64,000 nt of DNA, from contig CP036272.1 in assembly GCA_007745635.1 (NCBI GenBank), positions 3,155,124 to 3,219,123 of the forward strand, read 5' to 3'. This stretch comes from Stieleria bergensis. GTDB taxonomy: Bacteria; Planctomycetota; Planctomycetia; Pirellulales; Pirellulaceae. Shown here piece after piece: positions 1 through 8,780 of the stretch. The translations under genes were made by a program, and so were the position numbers. The notes below the pieces were generated by a model. That model saw only the letters and a program-made list of their open reading frames with translations. It searched no databases and was not told the DNA's origin. Numbering within the stretch: the first letter of the stretch is position 1; the number at the start of each line of letters is the position of its first letter.

Positions 1-2614
1 GAGCCTCTTTGCCGACCAGTGCGGACTGCATGCTGTCGCCGCCGTCGGACTCTGGCAAGATAATGTCATTCGCATTCTTGAGTTGCCATTTGGCGTATTG
101 ACCATTGGCGCCAATGTCCGCAGGCACCAGGCCGATCAACAATTCGTCTACGGATTCAAGGTCGACGGCTGCTTTGCCCAGCACAGCATTATTGCCTTTG
201 ATCATGCTGCCCTGAACCACCGAGGGTTGGACTGCGATGTGGTAGCGACCGCCAGACTTGCCAATCACTCGCAGTGGATGATGATCGGCCACGGAGGAAG
301 CCTCTGGTTCATTCTCGTCGTCTTCGACTTGCGGCGTGTCCAACCAAATCACTTGCGCCAGCACCTTACGATCCAGCGTCAGGGTTTCGAAGCCCGCTTG
401 AACGACGACGTTTGCCTCGTCGATCGACAGCAATCGACAACGCAACAGGTCGCCGTTGGTTGCGATCAGCAAATGCGTTGGGGGATCACGCTTATTTCGG
501 CGGGGGACGGTCAAAAATCGCTCGAGCGCGACGCCGTCGATTTTGACTTTTGCTTCGTAACCGGACAGCACGATCGCTCGGATTTCGTCCGAGTGGACAT
601 CTTTCTTTTCTGACTCTTTGGAGTCAAACAAGAAGTGCTTTTCGGCATACTTGTTGGGTTCGATTTCAACGCTTTCGCCGGTCTTCAAATACAACAGCGA
701 GGGAGAATCGGGGACGGAGCTCTCCGTCACGGTCGGCGGAGTTGGTCCGCCTGACATTCGCAGCAATCCGCTGAGCAGATTGATTGGGTTGGCAGCGCGA
801 GGCCGTTGCGCGACCGGTCTGGACGCCTGTGATTCGGTGGGTTTGGGCATTGCGGCGCGAAGGAATCTCATCTTGCCTTCGAAGGAGTCTGCCAGAGCGA
901 CCTGGGCGGCATCATTCGGCTTAAACCACAGCGGGTGACCGGCGTTGTCCGCAGGGGTTTCGATAAAGACACCGGAGAGTTTGCCGGTTTCGAATTCCAG
1001 ATTGCCAGCACGGCCTTCCTCGGGAGTTTCGGTCTTGGCTTTGGCGTTGATGCAAGACAGACGCAGCAGTTGCGCGATCTTGATCTCCACCGGTTCGGCA
1101 ACAAAATCGCTTTTTAGGATCAGCGATTGGTCGGTCGTTTGCACCACCTGACCAGACCATAACGAGCCCATGGTCGTGAACACGTTGAAGCGCCGAGCCG
1201 TGTTTTGGTCGTCGTCGTCCGTGTCGGCGTTTGGGGTAGCGGCGATCTGCTTGGGAGCGATCTCGATAACGTTGGACAGAGACACCGAGACCTCTTCTTC
1301 GCCGGTTTTGACGGTCACGCTTTGCCCGTCAACGGAAACAATTTGTCCCTCGACGATCTCTTTATCCGCTTTGTAGATTCGATCTTGATCGGTGTTATCG
1401 GTTGAATCGACAGCAAAGTAGGGCCGCACGAATAGAGAGTGAATTCGCAGCTTTCCGCTGTAGTTGGTAAAGCGAACAGAGCGGCGGTCGGCCAGTTTGG
1501 TCTCGCCAACCGAAGGCATGTCAAAGACTTTGCCGGTCGTCAAGTTGATCAATTTGGCCTCGCCCTTGGATTGATCGAGATGGATCAAAAAATGCAAACG
1601 GCCATTAAAGGAATCAATGTCGCCGAGCTTGATCAGGCTTAGGCTTTCCTCCAGTTCCAGGACGAGGACTAACTGCTCGTTGAAGACCGACAGGCAGAAC
1701 GTCCCTTGCAGCGCGTCGATCGGAGTCTTCTCGGTGGTCCCCAGTTCGATCACAAAATCGGTGTCAGGAGCGAATTCGACTTCAAGTTCAACACTGGATC
1801 GAGTGTGAAGAACGTCATCCCGACGAATCGCTGTGTTGGATTTCTGGGACGTCAGGACACCGGTTGAATCGTCCCAACGTGGCTCGTTGTCTTCCGGTTT
1901 GGGCTCAGGCTGTTTCTGATTCGGTGCCTGTCCCGCTGCGCGGATGGCAACGGCGGCATTCCGCAGTTGCACTTTTTGGATCTGTGCTTCTTGAGCCAAC
2001 TCCATCGCTTTCTTGACCTCGATCCAGCGGTCCAGGTGGTCTGGGCCCCGATAGATCGAGTTCTCTTTTCCATTGGTCAGTGGATAAATCCGTGAGACCT
2101 GATCGCGGGCGAGGGTCAGTACGCCACAGTCGGCGGTTTCAATCTCAATCGATTCATCGCTGATGGCGGACAATGTTCCGACGCAGCGTTCACGACTGTG
2201 CAGTTCGATGGCGACGGTTTGTTCGGGATAGTTCTCGATTTGCTTGGTGGGAACGGCCAAGCTGCGAACCGAATTGATGTCGAAGACGATCGGGGACACG
2301 AACCGCGAGTTTTTCCAGACCAGTTGTCCGGTTTCGCTGGGCAGCAATTGGCCCTCGATCCATTGATCGGAAATCAACGCCAGTTTGCCAGCGATGTGCT
2401 GTGGAGTGGTGGTCTGGGGCTGGGTTGCCTCAGTTGCTAAGTCGGCTGGCTGGCGGTTGCGCGAGAATGGATTGGATGCATCCCCCTCTTGCGCTCGGGC
2501 GTGCATTGCCATGCTGGTGACGAACAATGCTAACGCCAAGGGCGCCACCATGATCTGCGCAACGGTGGGATTCCAACTGCGTCGACGATTAGGGGAGACT
2601 GTAGCTGTTTTCAT
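1..2614 (-). CDS. Large secreted beta-rich protein, C-terminus beyond the window (operon gene 9)
   Basis: Last visible gene of the MoxR operon. The frame stays open to base 1, so at least 871 residues are present and the C-terminus is missing. The ATG at 2612-2614 overlaps the TGA of the upstream gene (ATGA at 2611-2614). A basic N-terminus followed by a hydrophobic stretch (about residues 20-42) ending in HARAQ looks like a signal peptide. The rest is beta-rich with recurring short modules of the type G-x-L...D..I.(about residues 76-120 and 135-178). Residues about 270-400 resemble a LamG-like sandwich by pattern only. The visible end reads SALVGKEA, wording that commonly opens a redoxin/TlpA domain; that domain would lie outside the window. 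Function unknown. Confidence 0.8.
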   Translation of the reverse strand, partial: MKTATVSPNRRRSWNPTVAQIMVAPLALALFVTSMAMHARAQEGDASNPFSRNRQPADLATEATQPQTTTPQHIAGKLALISDQWIEGQLLPSETGQLVWKNSRFVSPIVFDINSVRSLAVPTKQIENYPEQTVAIELHSRERCVGTLSAISDESIEIETADCGVLTLARDQVSRIYPLTNGKENSIYRGPDHLDRWIEVKKAMELAQEAQIQKVQLRNAAVAIRAAGQAPNQKQPEPKPEDNEPRWDDSTGVLTSQKSNTAIRRDDVLHTRSSVELEVEFAPDTDFVIELGTTEKTPIDALQGTFCLSVFNEQLVLVLELEESLSLIKLGDIDSFNGRLHFLIHLDQSKGEAKLINLTTGKVFDMPSVGETKLADRRSVRFTNYSGKLRIHSLFVRPYFAVDSTDNTDQDRIYKADKEIVEGQIVSVDGQSVTVKTGEEEVSVSLSNVIEIAPKQIAATPNADTDDDDQNTARRFNVFTTMGSLWSGQVVQTTDQSLILKSDFVAEPVEIKIAQLLRLSCINAKAKTETPEEGRAGNLEFETGKLSGVFIETPADNAGHPLWFKPNDAAQVALADSFEGKMRFLRAAMPKPTESQASRPVAQRPRAANPINLLSGLLRMSGGPTPPTVTESSVPDSPSLLYLKTGESVEIEPNKYAEKHFLFDSKESEKKDVHSDEIRAIVLSGYEAKVKIDGVALERFLTVPRRNKRDPPTHLLIATNGDLLRCRLLSIDEANVVVQAGFETLTLDRKVLAQVIWLDTPQVEDDENEPEASSVADHHPLRVIGKSGGRYHIAVQPSVVQGSMIKGNNAVLGKAAVDLESVDELLIGLVPADIGANGQYAKWQLKNANDIILPESDGGDSMQSALVGKEA

Positions 2615-3699
2615 CGTTCATAAATGGGTAAGAAGCGATAGTTGAGCGCCAACCCCAGCAGGTTCAGGCAGGTGCCGACTTCGGGGCCGTTGCTGGCTTG
2701 AAAGCTGCCATTGGCTTTCTGAGTCGACTTCAGTTCGCGGACTAACCGTTCATTCCATTTCTTCCACGACTCCACGTCGCCATGGAACAAAGCTTGGGCT
2801 TCGTAATAACGCCCGTATTCGAGATAGCTGCCTGAGCTGGCGGAGCCCAGGTCACTGGTCAGTGCACCGAGTGTGGCATTAAATTGTTTGACGTCTTTGC
2901 GTCTTGCCAGTGCATAGACGAGGCAGGCGATCGATTGTCTCGGTACAGAGACGCCAAAACCGCCAACGCCAGAATAGGCGACCTGTCCGGAGTCACTGGT
3001 CATCGATTGAAAGTAAGTGATCGCGCGATCGATCGCTTCGTCGGGAACTTCGATACCGGCGTTACGAGCGGCCAGCAAGCCCACCAAGACTGCTCCACTG
3101 ACTGAGGTGTCAGCGTCGGTGGCATCAGGACCGTAGCGCCAGCCACCGTGTTTGTTTTTCTTTTGCGAGGTAATGCTGGCTCGAACAGCCAGTTCCAATG
3201 CTTGGCCGACACTCCGTCGCTCGTCCGCGGGAACATCGCCACTTTCGCGCCACAGCGTGCGTTCATCAATAGCCCCGTAGACTTCCGAAAGCGCCAGCAT
3301 TGCGAAGCCGTGGTTGTACATGCTGGTGTGGCTGGTTCGTCCACCCAGAATTCCCGTGGTCTTGTCTTGGTTCCTGACGATAAAGCGGACAGCTTTGCGG
3401 ATCGCTCCGCTGTAGCGACCAAAGTTTGGGTCTTCACCGGAAGCCAAGAAGACCATGACCCCCATGCCAGAGACTCCGGCGCCGCCGTAGGTCCCTGATC
3501 CGAAACTGCCGTCTTCTTTTTGAATCGACAGCAAGTAATCGAGCCCCTTCTGGTAGACCTCGCGAACATCGCGAGGCACGGCTTCACCGATCTGAGCATT
3601 TGGCAGCTGAGCATCTGCAGGTGCCGCCAATAAGGTGACAAAGACACTAGCAAGGGCCAGCAAGCGAGCGTGTCGGGCGGGCAGTCGTTTATTCATCAT
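2611..3699 (-). CDS. Secreted prenyltransferase/squalene-cyclase-fold protein (operon gene 8)
   Basis: A 362-residue protein with a signal peptide (about residues 1-30, cut after APADA). The mature part has repeated motifs such as GLDYLLSIQKEDGSFG, AIRKAVRFIVRNQD and a GGWRYGPDATDADTSVSG segment, typical of the alpha/alpha-toroid repeats of the prenyltransferase/squalene-oxidase superfamily. Secreted members in planctomycetes are common but have no known substrate, and nothing here shows that it makes terpenoids. Its start (ATG 3697-3699, or the next codon) overlaps the end of the preceding gene by about 11 bases, and its TGA overlaps the ATG of the next gene, so it is translated as part of the MoxR operon. 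A scaffold or glycan/protein-binding role in the cell envelope is inference. Confidence 0.88.
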   Translation of the reverse strand: MMNKRLPARHARLLALASVFVTLLAAPADAQLPNAQIGEAVPRDVREVYQKGLDYLLSIQKEDGSFGSGTYGGAGVSGMGVMVFLASGEDPNFGRYSGAIRKAVRFIVRNQDKTTGILGGRTSHTSMYNHGFAMLALSEVYGAIDERTLWRESGDVPADERRSVGQALELAVRASITSQKKNKHGGWRYGPDATDADTSVSGAVLVGLLAARNAGIEVPDEAIDRAITYFQSMTSDSGQVAYSGVGGFGVSVPRQSIACLVYALARRKDVKQFNATLGALTSDLGSASSGSYLEYGRYYEAQALFHGDVESWKKWNERLVRELKSTQKANGSFQASNGPEVGTCLNLLGLALNYRFLPIYER

Positions 3700-4507
3700 C
3701 TTTCATCAGCCCCTGTGAGACCAGCATGTTCTTGTAGCCTTGATAGCGTTTGGCGTGCTTCTTGACCGCTGCTAATTCGTCACCTTCGAAAATTGCTTCC
3801 AGCGATTCATCTGGGACTCGGCTGAAAAAATAGCCCACGTAGTACAACGCATAGTTGCTTTTTGACGGACAGCGTGGCACGGCTTCATCGAGCAAGTTTG
3901 TCAGTTTGCCGTATTGATCCTGGGTCATCGGCACATCACGGCGAACCATGGCAAGCAACATGTGATTGATGGCGCGAGCGTCGGCGCGTTCTTGATCTTC
4001 GATGGCATGCTGAACCGCCGAGGATTGCTCTTCGCTTAGGTTTGCCAGGAATGCTTTATGAAACAGGCTGGTTTCACCAAACAAACCCTTTTCGAATTGC
4101 TGGGCGAGTGGTCTGGCAAGTTGATACGCTTGCGAGACGGCTTGGTTGTCAGAGGCGTCGATGGTTTTCAACACTTGGCGTCCATAGCGGACTTTTCGCA
4201 TGAAGCGTTTGATGTCACCTTCTCCAGCGAGCCGCATGATGGCTTTTTGATCGTCGCTAAGCGGAGACATCGCGTTCAGGTAATCAAGCTGCAATTCCAA
4301 ACGCTGCTCAATGGCTTTGTCGGCCGTCTTGCCATTGACGTTGCCCTGGAAGACCCAGCTGTCAAACTGAGTTTCCGAGAGTTGACGGCGAACGGCGACT
4401 TGGGCAGACGCCTGTGGGGCAGGCAGCACGGTCAGGAAGCCGAACGCTAGCAGGCAGGCACTGACCACAAGATGCGGTCCCTTGCCCTGAGGGCGATGCG
4501 TGGTCAT
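3689..4507 (-). CDS. Secreted helical protein with LSxxQ-type motifs (operon gene 7)
   Basis: A 272-residue protein if started at ATG 4505-4507, which gives the same ATGA overlap with the upstream stop as elsewhere in the operon; an ATG 12 bases upstream is also in frame. A signal peptide ends near PQASAQ. The mature chain is predicted helical and contains several L/M-[ST]-x-x-Q phrases (LSDDQKAIM, LSEEQSSAV, MTQDQYGKL). LTxxQ motifs define the CpxP/Spy family of periplasmic chaperones, so a periplasmic binding role is possible, but overall similarity to those proteins is not evident. Its position between the DUF4175-type protein and the prenyltransferase-fold protein suggests it is an envelope component of the same machine. 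No confident function. Confidence 0.8.
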   Translation of the reverse strand: MTTHRPQGKGPHLVVSACLLAFGFLTVLPAPQASAQVAVRRQLSETQFDSWVFQGNVNGKTADKAIEQRLELQLDYLNAMSPLSDDQKAIMRLAGEGDIKRFMRKVRYGRQVLKTIDASDNQAVSQAYQLARPLAQQFEKGLFGETSLFHKAFLANLSEEQSSAVQHAIEDQERADARAINHMLLAMVRRDVPMTQDQYGKLTNLLDEAVPRCPSKSNYALYYVGYFFSRVPDESLEAIFEGDELAAVKKHAKRYQGYKNMLVSQGLMKDDE

Positions 4508-5487
4508 TTGGCGATCCATTTTTTACCTTGGTAGTTCATCGTGACAGTCTGCATCTGCGAGGAAAAAATGACTCGCGAGGACCGGCTTAATGCTTCACGC
4601 TGAGTCTTCGAAAGAACCGACTCCGTCACGTCATCGGGCAGTTGTGGCAGATAGCGAGGGTTCTGCACATACACTTGGACGTTGACTAAATCCGTATCAA
4701 GATCCGCTTTTTTAATGTTGTCGATCAGCTTTTGACGCTGCTCTTTGGTCAGCGGGATGTGTCGCTGATACAGCATGGCATAGGTCTGGGCTAGAGCCTG
4801 CTTTTCGGCGTCTTCACGTGCCTTGGCTTCTTTGCTGTAGGCCTGGAACTGTTCTTTGTCCAAGGCTTCTTTGGCATAGGCCAAGGCATCCTTGCGAATG
4901 CGTTCGAAAGGGTTGGCGTACAAGCGAATGCTGTTCGGTCCGTACATCACAATCCGCTTGCCCGGGATCGCACGATTCCGAGGCCCCACCATGTCGATCA
5001 TTTCATCCCGAGCCTTCTTGGCCGCCTCGACCATCTTGTCCATCTGATCGGAGTTCGCTTGGCCGACCTGATGGATCAGACTCAGTTCGCGATTGATGTG
5101 CGGCGTCAGAAACGTGAGATCGACCTCTTTGGGATCCACTTTGACGGCCGGGCCAATCTTTGCAGGAGCAACCCTGGGCGGGCGGATGCCGAAGCCAAAA
5201 ATGGCTCTGGCGACGTCCCGTCCAATGTCTTTTCCGATCTCGCCGGCTTGCTGCTGGGCAGCCTTGTCGACGTCCTTTTCCTGTTCGTCCCCATCAGCTT
5301 CGCCGTGTCCATCAGCTTCGCCGTGTCCATGAGCTTCGCCGGCAGCGGCATCAGCAGCCGCTGCCTGTGCGGCAGCCTGCGCCACCGCTGGCTGTGCGAC
5401 GTCGACCTGTGCGATGACGTTCTGGGTAAAGACCAACAGCGCGAAGCTGGAGGTGAGGAACAATAATCGAAATCGTTGGCAGTTCAT
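4504..5487 (-). CDS. Secreted Ala/His-Gly-Glu-rich helical protein (operon gene 6)
   Basis: A 327-residue protein with signal peptide (residues 1-27, ending NVIAQ). A low-complexity stretch follows (about residues 28-75): Ala/Gln-rich, then a HGHGEADGHGEADGDE acidic histidine segment that could bind divalent metal. The rest is a charged helical domain with an LTKEQRQKLIDNIKKAD phrase resembling the LSxxQ motifs of the next gene; the two may be distant paralogues. The ATG shares its A with the TAA of the DUF4175-type gene (TAATG at 5485-5489), so the genes are translationally coupled. Function unknown; probably a periplasmic or surface subunit of the operon's product. Confidence 0.82.
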   Translation of the reverse strand: MNCQRFRLLFLTSSFALLVFTQNVIAQVDVAQPAVAQAAAQAAAADAAAGEAHGHGEADGHGEADGDEQEKDVDKAAQQQAGEIGKDIGRDVARAIFGFGIRPPRVAPAKIGPAVKVDPKEVDLTFLTPHINRELSLIHQVGQANSDQMDKMVEAAKKARDEMIDMVGPRNRAIPGKRIVMYGPNSIRLYANPFERIRKDALAYAKEALDKEQFQAYSKEAKAREDAEKQALAQTYAMLYQRHIPLTKEQRQKLIDNIKKADLDTDLVNVQVYVQNPRYLPQLPDDVTESVLSKTQREALSRSSRVIFSSQMQTVTMNYQGKKWIAK

Positions 5488-8400
5488 TATCCACCCAGTT
5501 GATTGAAGTACTTGTCCAAGCCGCTGCGGAACTCTTCGGGGTAGACGTTGCCCGTTTCACCTGTGGTTTGTGAGACGTCACGTGCTTCCTTGACTTCCTT
5601 GGCATTTCGGCCACTGCCCAAGAGGGCCAATGCCGCGTCAACGGTATTGCCTTCGCCGCCGCCGCCGGGGCTGTTGCCACCGCCTCCGCCGCCGTTGGGA
5701 TTGATACGTTTGCTCTGCAAGAGCAGCTCAATGGCTTCGGTTTCAGCGGCAATCGCTGGCGAGCCGGTTTCGCCGCCGTACAGGATTTCGCCCGCTTCAC
5801 GCATGACACCGTTGACCGCTGCCAGCAGCTTCATCTCTTTGCCAAAGTGCTTGTTCGCCTCAGGCAATTCTTGAATGCGATCGACGACATCAGCAATGCG
5901 TTTGGCCAGTTTATTCTGAACTTCCGAAAGCGACTCGGCTTCCTTCATGTGCTCTGCTTCTCTCAGCGCTGGACGTCCTTGTTCGGCAACACGTGTTTCA
6001 TCACGCAAGGCGATTTCGCCTTCCAGGATCTGCAGGACTTCCAACACGATCGACGGTGGCAAACTTTCCGGTGAAGCTCCACCGGGGCATTGGCCGCTTT
6101 TAGCGGGATCGACCAGGTTTTCCGCCCAGCGGTCTAATGTGTCTGCCCAGTATTCGCACATGGCGACGGAGACACCTTGTTGGCTGACGATTTCCGACGA
6201 GAGGTCGTGGATCGCGGTCAGCACTTCTTCTTCACGCATTTCGTCAAGCGTGGTCTTGAAACGCGCGAACTTGCGACGTTGGTAGTACGCTTCCATGTCG
6301 TCCATGATGTAGGACACGGACAGAGAGCGACTGCCTTCGGCCTCACTCAGTTGCTTTAGGATGGTCTTGGACTTCTTGTTGACCTCAAGCTTGCTTTGAC
6401 CGAAGGCCGGACGGATCTGGTCGGTCAGTTTTCCAGCGATCACGTTTTGCACGCGTGATTCGGCTTTTAAACGCTTGACCAATGTGCTGCCTTCAAGGTT
6501 AGCCAGGATAGCGTTGAGCTCCTCAGCGATCTTATCGAATTCAGCTAGCAGGTCTTTCTGTTCAGTAACCGCTTGGTCCAAGGCGTCTTCTTGGTTCTGT
6601 TGCTGCTGTTGTTCCTCTGGTTTGCCATTACCGATAATGGTTGTTCCAGGTAGACGCAATGCAGAGTTCGATGGTTTCTTCGGTGGTCCCGGTTCAGCAG
6701 GATCGTCATCATCTTTGGGTGCCAAGGCGCTGGATTCGACATCCGCCAAGGTTGGGGCGGCACGAGGTTCGGGGCCTTCGCCTTCGGTTTCCGATGGCTT
6801 GCCAGATCCGTTGGCGCGGACTTGGCCTGCATTGGGTGCCGGAGGCTTGGCAGGGCTTTTGCCGGCGACCGCCTGTGGGTCAGCTTCGCTGGGTTTGCCA
6901 GAACCCTGTGAGGGGGCGTTGGAGCTGTCTTCCAGGAGCTCCGCGACGCTGGGCATGCGGTTGTCGGACAGGTCCTTCAGGATTTGCAGCATCTGTGCCC
7001 AGTCTTCCAAGTGACCCACGCCAATCTCGGGGTTGCGGGCAGCAGCTTTGACCAGGTCTTCACCGAGCTGGTTGAGGCGATCGAGCCGCCGTCCGTTCGC
7101 TTCTTCTGCATCGGCCTGCCGAGCCAACTCGCGACGCGATTCTTCGGTCGCCAGCTCTTCGCGGCTCTTGTCTCGCAGCTCCTTGTTGGCTTCGTGCAAT
7201 TGGCGTTCACGGTCGCGAACATCCAGTGCTTGTTGATGCCATTTGCTTAACTGCTGAGTCATCCAGATGGCATGTTGATCAGGCGACAAAACATACAAGG
7301 TGTACGGTGCGCTGTAAGAACGTTTGCGTCCGGGCATGTAGTCTTCGGCCCATACAAACAGCTCCAAAGCTTGTGGCTGGATGCCAAGACGCTCCGCACA
7401 GAATGTGCCTTTTGCGTCGAGTTCCATTTCCTTGGGCCCGCCGGCGGTCAAGATTTTTTCGCCGTTGGCAAGTTTTTCAACCGTGGGGTGTGGGATGCCG
7501 CGCCACATGATCCCAGCCTTCTTGACACCGAAGTCATCTGAAACACCGACCGTGAACTTCACGACTTCTGAGTTCAGTAGCACCATTTGGCGTCGCAAAC
7601 CGTCGACTAAAACGGTCGGTGCGTTGTCATCGGTGGAATCAATTGACAATTCAAACGGGGACTTGCCAGTCAATCCATACTGATCACGCCATTGGAATTT
7701 AAGTGTCCTAGAATCGTCCAGTGTCAGGGGAGCTGCGCTAAGTTCGGCACCCGATGGCGTGGTGGGCTCGTCATTGACGCGTCCCAAACTGAGTGCTCGG
7801 TTTGCAGCGGCGGTCACGGTGGCACTGCTGCCACGGACTAAAGTGACGCGGCCTGCACGTGAATCGACGGACAGAGCATCGGGCCGTTGCAGGTATTCAG
7901 GAAGCCGAACGTCAGCGATCACGGATTCCAGTTCCGGACGGAACATTGGGTTCAGGTCATGTCGCTGAGCCAAGTCACCGATGCGCAGTTTGACGTTTGT
8001 GGCGGTCAGTTGCGGCGGAATTTGGAAGCGATATTGATTGCCGTCGAGTTCGGCGATCAATGGATCATGGTTGGCAATCGATAGCTTGGCGGTTTCGGGG
8101 AGCCAAAGACTTTCGTTTGAGAGTTTGACCAACAACTCAGATTGCTCGCCGTGAGCAATCACGATCTCTTGATCGATGGGGTTGATTCGAGTGAATGTGT
8201 AGCGAGGAGTGTCGCTCCAAGGTGAAACCAATCGTGCCAGCGAGTTAAACGCCGCTTGCGGATACAGCAAGCTAACGGTGACGGAGGCCAAAACAACGAC
8301 GGTGGCCATGACGGCGAAGGAGCGATGCCGCGAATCCGGCGTGGCGACACGAAAATCTTGATCCGCACAGTCCGCTGCTACCTGATCCATCGCCGCCTGA

Positions 8401-8780
8401 CACAGTGCGATCGAACGCTGTTGTTCGGTCTCGTTGTCAGCCAGTTCGATCACACCCAGCAGACGATCGCCGATCGACGGCAGTTTGCCGGACAACAATC
8501 GTGCCAATGCGTGCAGGCCGCGAAAACCGGCCAGCCAACGAACCAGGAAGTACGGCACGGCCGCAAACGATGCCAGTGCGACGACCAAGAATCCAGCGCG
8601 GATGATGGCCGGCGCGTCTGTCCAGCGTTCCCAGGCGTAAACGATCAGGAACATCAATCCTAAGGTCAACAGGATCAATGAGACGGTTTCAATCCCCTTG
8701 ATCCACCAGACGCGATTACGAAACGCGATCAGCTGTCCTTTTAAAGAATCCGGAACCGAGAGTGCGGATTTAGTTTTCAT
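5487..8780 (-). CDS. DUF4175-like membrane protein with long coiled coil (operon gene 5)
   Basis: About 1,097 residues from ATG 8778-8780, which forms an ATGA overlap with the preceding stop. Two N-terminal membrane segments (about residues 25-75), a DR-LLGVIELAD phrase and another membrane segment (about 150-170) resemble the N-terminus of DUF4175 proteins. A large extracytoplasmic region follows with several beta domains, then a long charged coiled-coil part (from about residue 500) interrupted by Pro/Ala/Gly-rich linkers and a poly-Gly stretch near the C-terminus. In other bacteria, DUF4175 genes sit with MoxR, DUF58 and VWA genes, as here. Likely a membrane-anchored scaffold; the biochemical role is not known. 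Confidence 0.85.
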   Translation of the reverse strand: MKTKSALSVPDSLKGQLIAFRNRVWWIKGIETVSLILLTLGLMFLIVYAWERWTDAPAIIRAGFLVVALASFAAVPYFLVRWLAGFRGLHALARLLSGKLPSIGDRLLGVIELADNETEQQRSIALCQAAMDQVAADCADQDFRVATPDSRHRSFAVMATVVVLASVTVSLLYPQAAFNSLARLVSPWSDTPRYTFTRINPIDQEIVIAHGEQSELLVKLSNESLWLPETAKLSIANHDPLIAELDGNQYRFQIPPQLTATNVKLRIGDLAQRHDLNPMFRPELESVIADVRLPEYLQRPDALSVDSRAGRVTLVRGSSATVTAAANRALSLGRVNDEPTTPSGAELSAAPLTLDDSRTLKFQWRDQYGLTGKSPFELSIDSTDDNAPTVLVDGLRRQMVLLNSEVVKFTVGVSDDFGVKKAGIMWRGIPHPTVEKLANGEKILTAGGPKEMELDAKGTFCAERLGIQPQALELFVWAEDYMPGRKRSYSAPYTLYVLSPDQHAIWMTQQLSKWHQQALDVRDRERQLHEANKELRDKSREELATEESRRELARQADAEEANGRRLDRLNQLGEDLVKAAARNPEIGVGHLEDWAQMLQILKDLSDNRMPSVAELLEDSSNAPSQGSGKPSEADPQAVAGKSPAKPPAPNAGQVRANGSGKPSETEGEGPEPRAAPTLADVESSALAPKDDDDPAEPGPPKKPSNSALRLPGTTIIGNGKPEEQQQQQNQEDALDQAVTEQKDLLAEFDKIAEELNAILANLEGSTLVKRLKAESRVQNVIAGKLTDQIRPAFGQSKLEVNKKSKTILKQLSEAEGSRSLSVSYIMDDMEAYYQRRKFARFKTTLDEMREEEVLTAIHDLSSEIVSQQGVSVAMCEYWADTLDRWAENLVDPAKSGQCPGGASPESLPPSIVLEVLQILEGEIALRDETRVAEQGRPALREAEHMKEAESLSEVQNKLAKRIADVVDRIQELPEANKHFGKEMKLLAAVNGVMREAGEILYGGETGSPAIAAETEAIELLLQSKRINPNGGGGGGNSPGGGGEGNTVDAALALLGSGRNAKEVKEARDVSQTTGETGNVYPEEFRSGLDKYFNQLGG

